64,000 bases of DNA from Pueribacillus theae. GTDB lineage: Bacteria > Bacillota > Bacilli > Bacillales > UBA6769. How positions within the stretch are numbered: the stretch's first letter is position 1; the number at the start of each line of letters is the position of its first letter. Below the pieces are notes generated by a model. It saw nothing but the letters and a program-made list of their open reading frames with translations, made no database searches and was not told the origin of the DNA. Location of the stretch: the NCBI RefSeq assembly GCF_003097615.1, contig NZ_QCZG01000001.1:62001-126000 (forward strand), given 5' to 3'. The translations under genes were made by a program, and so were the position numbers. This document shows positions 18,659-28,375 of the stretch, one piece after another.

Positions 18659-20284
18659 ATGGTTATTGATGAATGTATTCTTCCAAATTCAAATCGTCTC
18701 TTTGACGATTATGTTCATAGTAAAGGTGAAGCTGGAAAATTTTTTGAATATGACTATAAAAATAGAAGCACGTACGTCCAAAGAAGAAATGAACTCGTCA
18801 AAAATGATTTTCCACGCCATAAACTTGCAAACCATCTTCTTGCATTCAATGAACAATTTTCAACACACCCGAAGGTCTTTGAAAACATAGAAAAATTACA
18901 AGCAAATGATTGTACGGTAGTTATTACGGGACAGCAGGCAGGCCTTTTAACCGGGCCGCTTTATACAATTTATAAAGCTATCACGACGATTCAATTGGCT
19001 AAAGCATACGAGGACCAACTGAAAACCCCGGTTGTCCCTATCTTTTGGGTAGCGGGAGAGGACCATGATTACCAAGAGATCAATCATATTTGGGTAGAAA
19101 AAGATGGAAAGCTAATCAAAAAGAAGTTTCCGAATAAGCAAGTGGATAAACAACCAGTTTCTGATATTACACTTGATCAAGATTCAATGGAAGAATGGGT
19201 AGAAGAAATATTTTCTTTTTTTGGAGAATCCGCCCATACTTCCGAGATGATGAAGCTTTTAAAAGAGAAAATCCATGTTTCAAAAACGATCAGCGCCTTT
19301 TTTATTCACGTGATGTCTCACTTTTTTCAAAAATATGGCCTTATTTTTATTGATTCAAATCAGGAAGAAGCAAGAAAAATCGAAGCCGTCTTTTTTGAAG
19401 AAATGATCCGTAAAACGAATGAACTGCAAGCAGCTTTAAAAGAGCAAGAAAGCCTAATGGGGAAGCTGGATTATCCGACGATCATTGAAACAGATGCTGA
19501 ATGTGTTCATTTATTTTACCATCTAAACGGGAAAAGAGAACTTTTACATAAAAATCAAGACAATATGTTTTATTTAAAAGAAAAAGATCGTCAATTCACG
19601 GAAGAGGAACTAGTCAACATTAGTAGGGAAAGTCCAGAATTATTAAGCAACAATGTTGTCACCCGTCCATTAATGCAGGATTTTCTTTTTCCGACACTAG
19701 CGTTTGTAGCAGGCCCCGGGGAGATTACATATTGGGCACAGCTTAAGCTATTATTCGAAGTGATGAATCGAAAAATGCCGCCGGTCGTTCCGCGTATGAA
19801 TCTTACAGTCGTAGAGCGGAAGATAAATAAAATGCTTGAACAATTTCATTTGTCGGTAGAGAATATATTAACTTCTGGTGTAGAAATGTTTCGAAATCAA
19901 TGGCTTGAAAGCCGAAAAAACAATGATCTTGAATCGATTATTCAAGAAACACGAAATATGATCGATCTCGCTCATTCGAAGTTAAGAAAATTTGCTTGGG
20001 AGAATGATCGGAATTTAGGAAAATTGTCCGAGAAAAACCGATTGTTTATCATGTCACAAATTGACTTTATGGAAAGGAAAATTGAGCGAATGTATAAAGA
20101 GCGTTACTTGAATGAATTACAGGCATTCGATACCATTGAAGCTTCCCTCGTTCCAAACGGGGGCATGCAAGAACGCAGCTGGAACATTTTTTATTTTTTA
20201 AATAAATATGGGTTAAGTTTCATCGATGAATTATTTACAATCCTTGATTTGGAGAATGATAAACATCATATCATCTATATATAA
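18659..20284 (+). CDS. bshC: Bacillithiol synthase, cysteine-adding enzyme
   Basis: BshC (YllA) adds cysteine to glucosaminyl-malate, the last step of bacillithiol synthesis. The 541-aa length is normal. Recognisable blocks are VITGQQAGLLTGPLYTIYKA, PVFWVAGEDHDYQEINH-like VPIFWVAGEDHDYQ, and VAGPGEITYWAQL. A coiled coil lies in the C-terminal third. GAGGGGAAAG precedes ATG 18659. A dispersed RNA element begins seven bases after its stop. Confidence 0.95.
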   Translation: MVIDECILPNSNRLFDDYVHSKGEAGKFFEYDYKNRSTYVQRRNELVKNDFPRHKLANHLLAFNEQFSTHPKVFENIEKLQANDCTVVITGQQAGLLTGPLYTIYKAITTIQLAKAYEDQLKTPVVPIFWVAGEDHDYQEINHIWVEKDGKLIKKKFPNKQVDKQPVSDITLDQDSMEEWVEEIFSFFGESAHTSEMMKLLKEKIHVSKTISAFFIHVMSHFFQKYGLIFIDSNQEEARKIEAVFFEEMIRKTNELQAALKEQESLMGKLDYPTIIETDAECVHLFYHLNGKRELLHKNQDNMFYLKEKDRQFTEEELVNISRESPELLSNNVVTRPLMQDFLFPTLAFVAGPGEITYWAQLKLLFEVMNRKMPPVVPRMNLTVVERKINKMLEQFHLSVENILTSGVEMFRNQWLESRKNNDLESIIQETRNMIDLAHSKLRKFAWENDRNLGKLSEKNRLFIMSQIDFMERKIERMYKERYLNELQAFDTIEASLVPNGGMQERSWNIFYFLNKYGLSFIDELFTILDLENDKHHIIYI

Positions 20285-20290
20285 GAGGAT

Positions 20291-20495
20291 GTTAAAAAAG
20301 TCCGGAGGCTTACAGGAAGTAAGTCAGTTCGACGTTATCACAGGACGTGATGATTTAGTCGAACTTCCTTAATAGGCTGCGAATCTCTTCGTCAGCTTGC
20401 TCTTCCGCTCCTCACGTATCCTACAAACATACGCTGTGTTGCTCAGAGCTGCGCTTCCTCGACCTTCTTGCCTCTCGTTGTCCTCCTTTTTGAAC
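20291..20495 (-). ncRNA. Bacillaceae-1-like RNA/repeat element, copy 3 (reverse)
   Basis: Copy on the minus strand between bshC and mraZ. Read on that strand it starts GTTCAAAAAGGAGGAC and ends CTTTTTTAAC, a one-base change in the terminal repeat. The twin hairpins are intact: ATCAC-GTCCT-GTGAT within GTTCGAC/GTCGAAC, and CTTAC-TTCCT-GTAAG. Confidence 0.75.
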
Positions 20496-20510
20496 ACGCA
20501 CTATAAAATA

Positions 20511-20545
20511 AAATCTTGCCGCTTTGGCAGGATTTTTTCTTTTTT
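20511..20545 (+). terminator. Terminator upstream of mraZ
   Basis: Ten-base arms AAATCTTGCC / GGCAGGATTT (20511-20520, 20526-20535), one G-T pair, followed by a T-rich tract. It would isolate the division cluster from bshC. Confidence 0.8.
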
Positions 20546-20625
20546 CATGGAAATAGTAAAAAAAGAGTGTGGTACATTGTGGGGGGATGTGGTAGATTAG
20601 ATTATGAAAGTGGGGGAATTGGGCC

Positions 20626-21057
20626 ATGTTCATGGGGGAATATGAACATAACATTGATGAAAAAGGACGAATGATCATTCCTGCAAAGTTCCGCGATGAA
20701 CTTGGCTCAACATTTGTGCTCACTAGAGGACTAGATCAATGCATATTTGGTTACCCTTTAGAAGAATGGAAAGTGTTGGAAGAAAAGCTTAAATCGCTTC
20801 CTTTTACAAAAAAAGATGCAAGAGCTTTTACAAGATTCTTTTTTTCAGGGGCAATGGAATGCCAACTAGATAAACAGGGAAGAGTCAATATTGCGCCGAC
20901 ACTCCGGAAATATGCCAAATTGGAAAAAGAGTGTACAATCATCGGAGTTTCAAATCGAATTGAAATTTGGAGCAATGCTGTTTGGGAAGATTACTACAAT
21001 GACTCTGAAGAATCTTTTGGTGAAATTGCTGAAAGCTTAATTGACTTTGAATTGTAG
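20626..21057 (+). CDS. mraZ: MraZ, division-cluster DNA-binding regulator
   Basis: First gene of the mra/dcw cluster, 143 aa, with two AbrB-like swapped-hairpin domains (each with the DxKGR/DKQGR loop: [14 protein letters not shown] and [14 protein letters not shown]). In other bacteria MraZ binds repeats upstream of its own gene and controls the cluster. I did not find clear TGGGN repeats apart from the G-rich stretch at 20578-20625. Confidence 0.96.
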   Translation: MFMGEYEHNIDEKGRMIIPAKFRDELGSTFVLTRGLDQCIFGYPLEEWKVLEEKLKSLPFTKKDARAFTRFFFSGAMECQLDKQGRVNIAPTLRKYAKLEKECTIIGVSNRIEIWSNAVWEDYYNDSEESFGEIAESLIDFEL

Positions 21058-21132
21058 CTATTTATTGAATGATGTTTCAAAAAGAGCCAGGAGACTCTAG
21101 TCTTTTTTTGGACAACCAAGTGTGGGAGACGT

Positions 21133-22062
21133 ATGAACGGACACGAAACAGTACTCAAAGAAGAAGCAGTTGAACAACTTAATATTTCCCCTGATGGCAT
21201 CTATGTTGACTGTACGTTTGGAAGAGGTGGGCATAGTGCAAAAATCATGGAAAAATTATCGCCTAACGGACATCTTTATGCATTTGACCAAGATGTAACG
21301 GCCGCTCGCCATGCCGAGCAATATTTTTCCCATCATAATCATTTCACTTTTATCCGTAACAACTTTCGCTTTTTAAAAGAAGAATTAAACAGCCGAAATG
21401 TAACGATGGTAGATGGCATTCTTTTTGATTTGGGTGTCTCTTCCCCGCAATTGGATGAGGTTGAACGGGGATTTAGTTATCATCACGATGCCCCATTAGA
21501 CATGAGGATGGATCAAAATGCACACCTCACAGCAAAGGAAATTGTAAACGAGTGGGAATATGAGAAGCTTGTTTCCATTTTTTTTCACTATGGCGAAGAG
21601 AAATTTTCCAAGCAAATTGCGAGAAAAATTGGATATGCAAGACAAAAGAAACGGATAGAGACGACTAGTGAGCTCGTTGAGATAATTAAAGAAGCCATTC
21701 CAGCGCCTGCCCGGAGAAAAGGCGGGCATCCGGCAAAAAGAATATTTCAAGCAATAAGAATAGCAGTGAATGATGAACTGAAAGTTTTTGAAGCCGGGCT
21801 AAAAGAGGGGATCGAACTATTAAACCCGGCAGGGAGAATCGTTGTTATTACGTTTCATTCTCTAGAAGATCGAATATGTAAAACAGTTTTTAAAAAGGAA
21901 AGCACAGGCCCGGAACTTCCGCAAGGGCTTCCTATCATTCCGGATGAATACAAACCGAAAGTAAAATTGATTACGAGAAAACCCATCTTGCCGACGGAAG
22001 AAGAGATTAAACATAACCGAAGAGCGCGTTCAGCAAAGCTCAGGGTTGCGGAAAAGTGTTAA
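21133..22062 (+). CDS. rsmH: 16S rRNA (cytosine1402-N4)-methyltransferase
   Basis: RsmH (MraW) methylates C1402 at the ribosomal P site. The 309-aa protein has the SAM motif [14 protein letters not shown] near residue 25, the [22 protein letters not shown] block and the C-terminal [10 protein letters not shown]. It is in the normal cluster position between mraZ and ftsL. Confidence 0.96.
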   Translation: MNGHETVLKEEAVEQLNISPDGIYVDCTFGRGGHSAKIMEKLSPNGHLYAFDQDVTAARHAEQYFSHHNHFTFIRNNFRFLKEELNSRNVTMVDGILFDLGVSSPQLDEVERGFSYHHDAPLDMRMDQNAHLTAKEIVNEWEYEKLVSIFFHYGEEKFSKQIARKIGYARQKKRIETTSELVEIIKEAIPAPARRKGGHPAKRIFQAIRIAVNDELKVFEAGLKEGIELLNPAGRIVVITFHSLEDRICKTVFKKESTGPELPQGLPIIPDEYKPKVKLITRKPILPTEEEIKHNRRARSAKLRVAEKC

Positions 22063-22085
22063 ATTTTACGATAGGGGGATAAATT

Positions 22086-22448
22086 TTGGATAATTTGGCT
22101 TTTCAAACGAGGAGAAAACAGCAACATGCTCAAAAGCATGTAAAGAAAACATCGACAGTTGTTGTCGAAAAAGGTAGAATAACTAAAGGGGAAGTCGTAT
22201 TATTAGCGATTCTTGCGATTACTTTTTTCCTTGCTTCCGTTTTTGTTATTTCAAATTATTCATCGATCAATTCAATAAATCGGGACATTCAAGCTGTTCA
22301 GACAGAAATTGATGCAAAAACCCGCGAAAACCAGGATTTGGAATTGCAAGTAACAGAGTTGAGCGATCCTGATCGGATTTTTAATATCGCAAAAAATGAA
22401 TTGGGTTTGGAATTAAATGAAGAGAATGTAAAGGTCATCACAGAGTAA
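22086..22448 (+). CDS. ftsL: Cell division protein FtsL
   Basis: Small bitopic divisome protein, 120 aa: a basic cytoplasmic tail, one transmembrane helix (about residues 38-58) and an external coiled coil ending ELGLELNEENVKVI. It pairs with DivIC/DivIB in the septal complex. The TTG start at 22086 follows AGGGGGAT. It precedes pbpB as in other Bacilli. Confidence 0.92.
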   Translation: MDNLAFQTRRKQQHAQKHVKKTSTVVVEKGRITKGEVVLLAILAITFFLASVFVISNYSSINSINRDIQAVQTEIDAKTRENQDLELQVTELSDPDRIFNIAKNELGLELNEENVKVITE

Positions 22449-22459
22449 GCTACGCGAGT

Positions 22460-24610
22460 GTGATAAAAATGGGACAAATGAAAAATAAAAATATTAATAA
22501 AGGAGCAGCCAGTGTTGTAATTTTGTTTGTGCTGCTCTTTCTTTTATTGTTTACAAGATTTTTATACATCGAAATAACGAAAGAAGTAGACGGAAAAGAA
22601 TTAAATACGCTTGCCCAAGAACTTTGGACAACTTCCAAAACGTTAGAAGCCCACCGAGGCTCCATTTATGATCGGAAAGGAAACGTCCTTGCGCAAGATA
22701 TTCCTTCCTATACGATTTATGCGATTCTCGATCGATCTTATCCAAACCACGTGAAGGATCCTGAAGAAACTGCGAAACAGCTAGCGCCTATTTTAGGTGC
22801 CTCAAAAGAAAATCTAGAAAAAATATTAAAGCAAAAGAAGCGCTTTCAAGTTGAGTTTGGCGCTTACGGCCGCAAACTTACGCAAAAGCAAAAAAATAAA
22901 ATAGAGGAATTAAATCTCCCGGGGATCGGTTTTGAAAGAGAGACCAAAAGATATTACCCTAATCAGGTGTTCGCGTCACATATCATTGGATTTGTGAATG
23001 AAAATGAACAGTCTGATATCCAGGAAGGGGTAATGGGCCTTGAAAAAAGTTTGAATAAATATTTAATAGAAAAAAATGGATCGGTTACATTTAAACGCGA
23101 TGGAAGCGGAACAAAGCTGCCTGTGCCAGATGAAAAAATAGAAAAGCCCCAAAATGGAAAAAGTGTCTATTTAACAATTGATGAAAATATTCAGCTTTTC
23201 GTTGAACAGGCATTAAATGAAATTGAAAAAGAATACAAGCCGGAAAGAGCAATCGCAATCGTTGCCAATCCAAAGACAGGTGAAATTCTAGCTTTAGGGA
23301 ACCGGCCAAGTTTTAATCCGAATAAAAGAGATATTGCAAACTATTCAAATGATGCAATTTCCTCCCGTTTTGAGCCTGGTTCCACAATGAAGGTATTTAC
23401 CCTTGCCGCCGCGATTGAAGAGGGAGTATACAACGGACAGGAAAAGTATCAATCTGGAAAATACAAAGTTGCCGGTGGTGTCATCTCTGACCATAACAAT
23501 GGTGAGGGATGGGGGAGCATTACCTTTGATGAAGGCGTAAGACGCTCATCAAACGTTGCTTTTTCCAAGTTGGCGAAAGAAAAGTTAGGCTTTAATCGTC
23601 TATACCAGTATTTGACAAAGTTTGGTTTTCGCGAAAAAACGGGAATCGATTTGCCTGATGAAGCAAACAGTGCTTTCCGCTATGAAGCTGAGATTGAAAA
23701 AGTAACGACTTCCTTTGGCCAAGGTACAGCTGTTACGCCGATACAACAAATTCAGGCAGCGACTGCGATTGCAAATAATGGCGTGATGATGCGTCCATAT
23801 GTTACACGAAAAATCATAGACCCTGAAACAGACGAAATCATCCTAGAAAACAAGCCAAAATCAACAGGCAAGCCCATTTCTCCAGAAACGGCATCAAAAG
23901 TATTAGACATTCTGGAAACTGTTGTAACAGATGGAACAGGACAGCCGTTTGCGATTGAAGGCTACGACATTGCCGGTAAGACGGGGACTGCACAAATCCC
24001 ATCTCCGAATGGCGGATATATGAAAGGATGGGGAAAAAATATTTATTCATTTATAGGAATGGCACCTAAAAATGATCCGAAGTTAGTCGTTTATGTTGCC
24101 GTAGACCGCCCTAAACTTAAAGGCTTCGAAACAGGCTCTCAAGCAACAGGAAAGCTATTTACATCGATTACGAAAAACAGTTTACAGCATTTAAATATCG
24201 AACCAGATGCATCTGAGGATTCAAAGAAAGCTCTTTCGAAAAATAGTAATTATGGCTTAGAACTGGAAGATTATGCTGGGAAAAAGTTGGAAGAAGCGAG
24301 AAAAGAACTTGAAAATAAAGGGTTTAAAGTCGAGGCTTTAGGCAACAAAGATAGCTTGATACAGGAACAGATTCCTTATCCGGGTTCATCTGTTTTAAAT
24401 GGAGAACGAATCATTTTAAAAGGCGACGGAGAAATTAAAATGCCGAATCTAAAAGGGTGGTCTTTGGCGGACGCCTTGAAAGTCGTTGAAATCCTGCAGT
24501 TGGAACCGAAAATAAATGGTTCCGGCTATGTTGTTAAACAAAGTATAAAGCCAAAAGAATCAGTAAGAGAAAAGGATCAAATCACGATACAGCTTGCTCC
24601 TCCAGAGTAG
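22460..24610 (+). CDS. pbpB: Division transpeptidase PBP2B
   Basis: Class B penicillin-binding protein for septal peptidoglycan, 716 aa. It has an N-terminal membrane anchor, a dimerisation domain with HRGSIYDRKGN, the active serine in FEPGSTMKVFTL, SSN (RRSSNVAFS) and the KTGTAQIP motif. Two C-terminal PASTA domains follow residue about 590. GTG 22460 gives an MIKM start similar to B. subtilis PbpB; the ribosome site is weak. Confidence 0.95.
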   Translation: MIKMGQMKNKNINKGAASVVILFVLLFLLLFTRFLYIEITKEVDGKELNTLAQELWTTSKTLEAHRGSIYDRKGNVLAQDIPSYTIYAILDRSYPNHVKDPEETAKQLAPILGASKENLEKILKQKKRFQVEFGAYGRKLTQKQKNKIEELNLPGIGFERETKRYYPNQVFASHIIGFVNENEQSDIQEGVMGLEKSLNKYLIEKNGSVTFKRDGSGTKLPVPDEKIEKPQNGKSVYLTIDENIQLFVEQALNEIEKEYKPERAIAIVANPKTGEILALGNRPSFNPNKRDIANYSNDAISSRFEPGSTMKVFTLAAAIEEGVYNGQEKYQSGKYKVAGGVISDHNNGEGWGSITFDEGVRRSSNVAFSKLAKEKLGFNRLYQYLTKFGFREKTGIDLPDEANSAFRYEAEIEKVTTSFGQGTAVTPIQQIQAATAIANNGVMMRPYVTRKIIDPETDEIILENKPKSTGKPISPETASKVLDILETVVTDGTGQPFAIEGYDIAGKTGTAQIPSPNGGYMKGWGKNIYSFIGMAPKNDPKLVVYVAVDRPKLKGFETGSQATGKLFTSITKNSLQHLNIEPDASEDSKKALSKNSNYGLELEDYAGKKLEEARKELENKGFKVEALGNKDSLIQEQIPYPGSSVLNGERIILKGDGEIKMPNLKGWSLADALKVVEILQLEPKINGSGYVVKQSIKPKESVREKDQITIQLAPPE

Positions 24611-24698
24611 CCAAAACAAAAACAAAATGAGTGAGCGGCGTCTAATTATTTTCGTACAAGCATATATTGAAACGAGTTAAGTAAGGGAGGTCCTCACT

Positions 24699-26621
24699 TT
24701 GCGCGTTTCAAATGTTACTGTACGGAAAAGGATTATTTTTTCGCTTGTAATTGGCGTAATTGTGTTTTTCGTTTTAATTGCCAGGTTAGGGTATGTACAG
24801 CTAATACAGGGGAATTGGCTAACGGAAAAAGCAAAGGATTCATGGAGCAGAAATATTCCTTTTGAAGCAGAACGCGGAGAAATTCTTGATCGCAACGATA
24901 TTCCGCTCGCCAAAAATATAAGTGCTCCGTCTATCCTTGTCGTGCCAAGGCAAGTGAAGGATGCCAACGATACCGCTGAGAAACTGGCGTCCGCTCTTAA
25001 TATGAAGAAAGATAGAGTATATGAGATTCTTACGAAACCCTCATCTTCCCAGTGGATTCATCCAGAAGGACGAAAAATTTCAAATGAAAAGGCAAATGAA
25101 ATAAGAAAATTGCGATTACCTGGCGTATATATCGCTGAAGATAACAAGCGCCATTATCCATTTGGCAGCTATTTGTCACATGTCCTCGGTTTTGCGGGGA
25201 TTGATAATCAGGGGCTAACAGGCCTGGAAAAATATTATGACGAAAAATTGAGTGGAAAAAAAGGCCAAGTTGAGTATTACTCAGATGCAAAAGGGAATCG
25301 CCTGCCTTTTCTTTCAGATGACTACACACCTCCCCAAAGCGGGTTAAATTTAAAACTGACCATTGATTCAAAAGTGCAGACAATCATCGAAAGAGAATTG
25401 GATATTGCTGAGACAACTTACCATCCGGATGGGGCCATGGCAATTGCCATGAATCCCAAGACAGGCGAAATTTTAGGGATGTCCAGCAGGCCGGATTTCA
25501 ATCCGGAAAACTTCCGGGAAATTGCACCGGAAATCTATAATCAAAACAAACCGGTTTGGAGTACGTTTGAACCGGGTTCAACATTTAAAATCATTACACT
25601 TGCTGCCGCACTTGAAGAAGGAAAGGTTGACTTGGAGCATGACCATTTTCACGATCCAGGCCATATAAAAGTCGGTAGCGCCAAGCTAAGATGTTGGAAA
25701 TCGGGCGGGCATGGTGAGCAAACATTTTTAGAAGTTGTCGAGAATTCATGCAACCCAGGCTTCGTAGCGCTAGGCCAAAGGCTAGGCAAAGAAAAACTGT
25801 TTTCCTATATTCATAAATTTGGTTTTGGTGAAAAAACAGGTGTTGATTTGCAGGGAGAAGGTACAGGAATCCTATTTGACCTTGAACGGGTTGGGCCAGT
25901 GGAACTGGCAACGACATCATTTGGCCAAGGTGTTTCTGTAACGCCTATTCAACAAATAACCGCTGTATCAGCCGCCATTAACGGAGGGGCCTTATATGAG
26001 CCTTATATTGCAAAAGAATGGATCGATCCAAAAACGAATGAGACGGTTGAAAAGATAACACCGAAGATGAAGCGGCAAGTTATTTCAAAAGAATCGTCAA
26101 AGAAAATCCGTGAATCTCTAGAAAGCGTTGTTGCAAAGGGAACTGGAAAAAACGCGTTTATCGACGGCTATCGTGTCGGCGGAAAAACAGGAACGGCACA
26201 AAAAGCTGTCGGGGGAAAATATTTAACAAATAACTACATTGTTTCATTTATTGGTTTTGCTCCGGCAGATGACCCAGAGATTATTGTCTATGTTGCGATT
26301 GACAATCCAAAAGGGATTGTACAATTCGGGGGTACCGTCGCCGCTCCGATTGCCGGTAAAATTATTGGCGACAGTCTGCAAGTCATGGACGTTAAAAAGA
26401 GAAAAAAACAAATTGAAAAAGAAAAAGCGTGGAATGACACTCCAATGATCGAAGTGCCGGATCTTACTGGGCAAACTCTTAAAGAAATCCGGAATGCTTT
26501 TTACAATTTAAAAATCGATGCATCCGGAACCGGCGAGAAAGTGATTTACCAATCGCCAAAAGCCGGCGAAAAAGTCGAAGAAGGTTCAACCATTCGCTTA
26601 TATTTAAGTGAAAAACATTGA
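24699..26621 (+). CDS. spoVD: Sporulation-specific penicillin-binding protein SpoVD
   Basis: Class B transpeptidase for spore cortex synthesis, 640 aa. It starts MRVSNVTVRKR, almost as in B. subtilis, from a TTG behind GGGAGGTCC. After one membrane helix come ERGEILDRNDIPLA, the active serine in FEPGSTFKIITL, SCN-type ENSCNPGF and KTGTAQK, then one PASTA domain. It would work with the SpoVE flippase/polymerase encoded downstream. Confidence 0.96.
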   Translation: MRVSNVTVRKRIIFSLVIGVIVFFVLIARLGYVQLIQGNWLTEKAKDSWSRNIPFEAERGEILDRNDIPLAKNISAPSILVVPRQVKDANDTAEKLASALNMKKDRVYEILTKPSSSQWIHPEGRKISNEKANEIRKLRLPGVYIAEDNKRHYPFGSYLSHVLGFAGIDNQGLTGLEKYYDEKLSGKKGQVEYYSDAKGNRLPFLSDDYTPPQSGLNLKLTIDSKVQTIIERELDIAETTYHPDGAMAIAMNPKTGEILGMSSRPDFNPENFREIAPEIYNQNKPVWSTFEPGSTFKIITLAAALEEGKVDLEHDHFHDPGHIKVGSAKLRCWKSGGHGEQTFLEVVENSCNPGFVALGQRLGKEKLFSYIHKFGFGEKTGVDLQGEGTGILFDLERVGPVELATTSFGQGVSVTPIQQITAVSAAINGGALYEPYIAKEWIDPKTNETVEKITPKMKRQVISKESSKKIRESLESVVAKGTGKNAFIDGYRVGGKTGTAQKAVGGKYLTNNYIVSFIGFAPADDPEIIVYVAIDNPKGIVQFGGTVAAPIAGKIIGDSLQVMDVKKRKKQIEKEKAWNDTPMIEVPDLTGQTLKEIRNAFYNLKIDASGTGEKVIYQSPKAGEKVEEGSTIRLYLSEKH

Positions 26622-26740
26622 ACTTCAAATGATTAGAAAAAAATGATTATCAAAGGATGGCGAAAGCCTTAAGTGATTGACGAACCGAATAAAATGACTA
26701 CGAAAGCGATCCTTAATGTAGTAAAATAAATGGGGCGGTG

Positions 26741-26768
26741 AAGCCAAGCGGCCGGAGCTTGGCTTCTA
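26741..26768 (+). terminator. Hairpin after spoVD
   Basis: Ten-bp perfect stem GAAGCCAAGC / GCTTGGCTTC without a following T-run. It may act in RNA processing or as a weak terminator. Confidence 0.5.
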
Positions 26769-26820
26769 AATTACCTTCTAAACTTACATTCACCCAAGGC
26801 CGTACAACTGATTATTTGCC

Positions 26821-26858
26821 AAAAACGGTGGAGTAAGCCATTTACTCCATCGTTTTTG
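26821..26858 (+). terminator. Terminator between spoVD and murE
   Basis: Long stem AAAACGGTGGAGTAA / TTACTCCATCGTTTT with one G-T pair, ending in TTTT. It separates the sporulation gene from murE, which would then need its own promoter. Confidence 0.8.
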
Positions 26859-26911
26859 ACGAATAACCTTAACCAAATGGATATAGATTGCTTCAGAGAG
26901 GACTGGGATAC

Positions 26912-28375
26912 ATGAAGCTGGAAAAATTGATCGGCCATTTACTTGTGAAAAAATGGTTAAAAAAAGGGAATCCGGAAATTCATTCGATTCAAATGGATTC
27001 ACGCAAGGTAAATCAAAATGATCTATTTATATGTATCAACGGATTTACGGTTGATGGACATGATTTTGCCAAAGAGGCGGTTTCGAAAGGAGCGGTCGCA
27101 CTCGTTGTTGAGCGTCCGGTCAACTTAGATGTCCCTACGATTTTAGTAAAAGATTCGCAGCGTGCGATGGCCATTCTTGCAGATGTATTTTATGAATATC
27201 CTACAAAAAAATTAAATGTAATAGGCGTCACAGGCACAAATGGAAAAACAACGACAACGTATTTGATCGATAAAATATTAGAAGACAGCGGAGTAAGAAC
27301 AGGAAGAATTGGGACGATTAATACAAAAATCAACGGTGTTGAAAGAGACATAGCAAACACAACCCCTGAATCACTTACTCTCCAAAAAATGTTTTCCGAA
27401 ATGGTTGAAGGAGATACGAAAGCCGCAGTAATGGAAGTTTCTTCACATGCCCTTCATTTAGGCAGGGTGAGAGGCTGTGACTTTGACATCGCTGTTTTTA
27501 CAAATTTAACTCAGGATCATTTGGACTACCACAAAACGATGGAAGCTTATAAACAAGCAAAGGGAATTCTTTTTTCCCAGCTAGGAAATACATATAGTAA
27601 ATGTCAGAGGAAAGTTGCTGTTTTAAATAATGACGATGAAGCTTCAGCCTATTACAAAACGATTACGGCAGCAGAAGTAGTCACATATGGAATCGAAAAA
27701 GAGGCGGATATTTCAGCAAAAAATATAAAATTGTCAGGCGCTGGAACTAATTTTTTGCTTTGTACGCCATTTGGGGATATTGACATCAATATGCGATTAA
27801 TCGGCACTTTTAGCGTTTATAATGCGTTAGCCGCAGTCTCCGCATGTCTGGCATCTGGCATATCCCTTCGTTCGATCAAGCAAAGTCTTGAAAGCATGGA
27901 AGGTGTGCCAGGCCGTTTCGAATTGATTGATGAAGGCCAGCCGTACACTGTGCTTGTTGATTACGCACACACGCCTGATAGCTTATTAAATGTTTTAAAA
28001 ACAATTAAGGAATTTGCGAAAGGGAAAATGACAGTCGTCGTTGGCTGCGGCGGTGATCGGGATAAAACAAAACGGCCGATCATGGGAGAGATCGCCATGC
28101 AATATGCTGACTGTGCGATTTTTACTTCCGACAACCCGAGAAGTGAGGATCCTGAGCAAATTTTGCACGACATAACAGCAAATGTAGAAGGTGATTATCT
28201 TACGATCGTTGATCGAAGAGAGGCCATTTACTATGCTGTTCAGCAAGCGAAGCCGGATGATGTCATTTTAGTTGCTGGAAAAGGTCATGAGACGGAGCAG
28301 ATTATCGGCAAGAACATCTATCATTTTGATGATCGTGAAGTTGCCAGAGATGCGATAAAGGAGTCAAGGTTATGA
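26912..28375 (+). CDS. murE: UDP-MurNAc-tripeptide synthetase (meso-DAP adding)
   Basis: Adds meso-diaminopimelate to UDP-MurNAc-L-Ala-D-Glu in the cytoplasm. 487 aa, with the ATP loop GVTGTNGKTT (residues 105-114) and the DNPRSEDP motif, which is diagnostic for meso-DAP rather than lysine. ATG 26912 with AGAGAGGA upstream is preferred to the longer open frame from 26888. Its last four bases overlap the ATG of murF. Confidence 0.96.
   Translation: MKLEKLIGHLLVKKWLKKGNPEIHSIQMDSRKVNQNDLFICINGFTVDGHDFAKEAVSKGAVALVVERPVNLDVPTILVKDSQRAMAILADVFYEYPTKKLNVIGVTGTNGKTTTTYLIDKILEDSGVRTGRIGTINTKINGVERDIANTTPESLTLQKMFSEMVEGDTKAAVMEVSSHALHLGRVRGCDFDIAVFTNLTQDHLDYHKTMEAYKQAKGILFSQLGNTYSKCQRKVAVLNNDDEASAYYKTITAAEVVTYGIEKEADISAKNIKLSGAGTNFLLCTPFGDIDINMRLIGTFSVYNALAAVSACLASGISLRSIKQSLESMEGVPGRFELIDEGQPYTVLVDYAHTPDSLLNVLKTIKEFAKGKMTVVVGCGGDRDKTKRPIMGEIAMQYADCAIFTSDNPRSEDPEQILHDITANVEGDYLTIVDRREAIYYAVQQAKPDDVILVAGKGHETEQIIGKNIYHFDDREVARDAIKESRL

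Noticed and set aside
20397-20600. Open frames lying over the dispersed elements (also at 17453-17659, 20421-20723, 38492-38773 and 51319-51528)
   Set aside because: They share translated sequence only because they read the same repeat; they lack ribosome sites and run through conserved hairpins.
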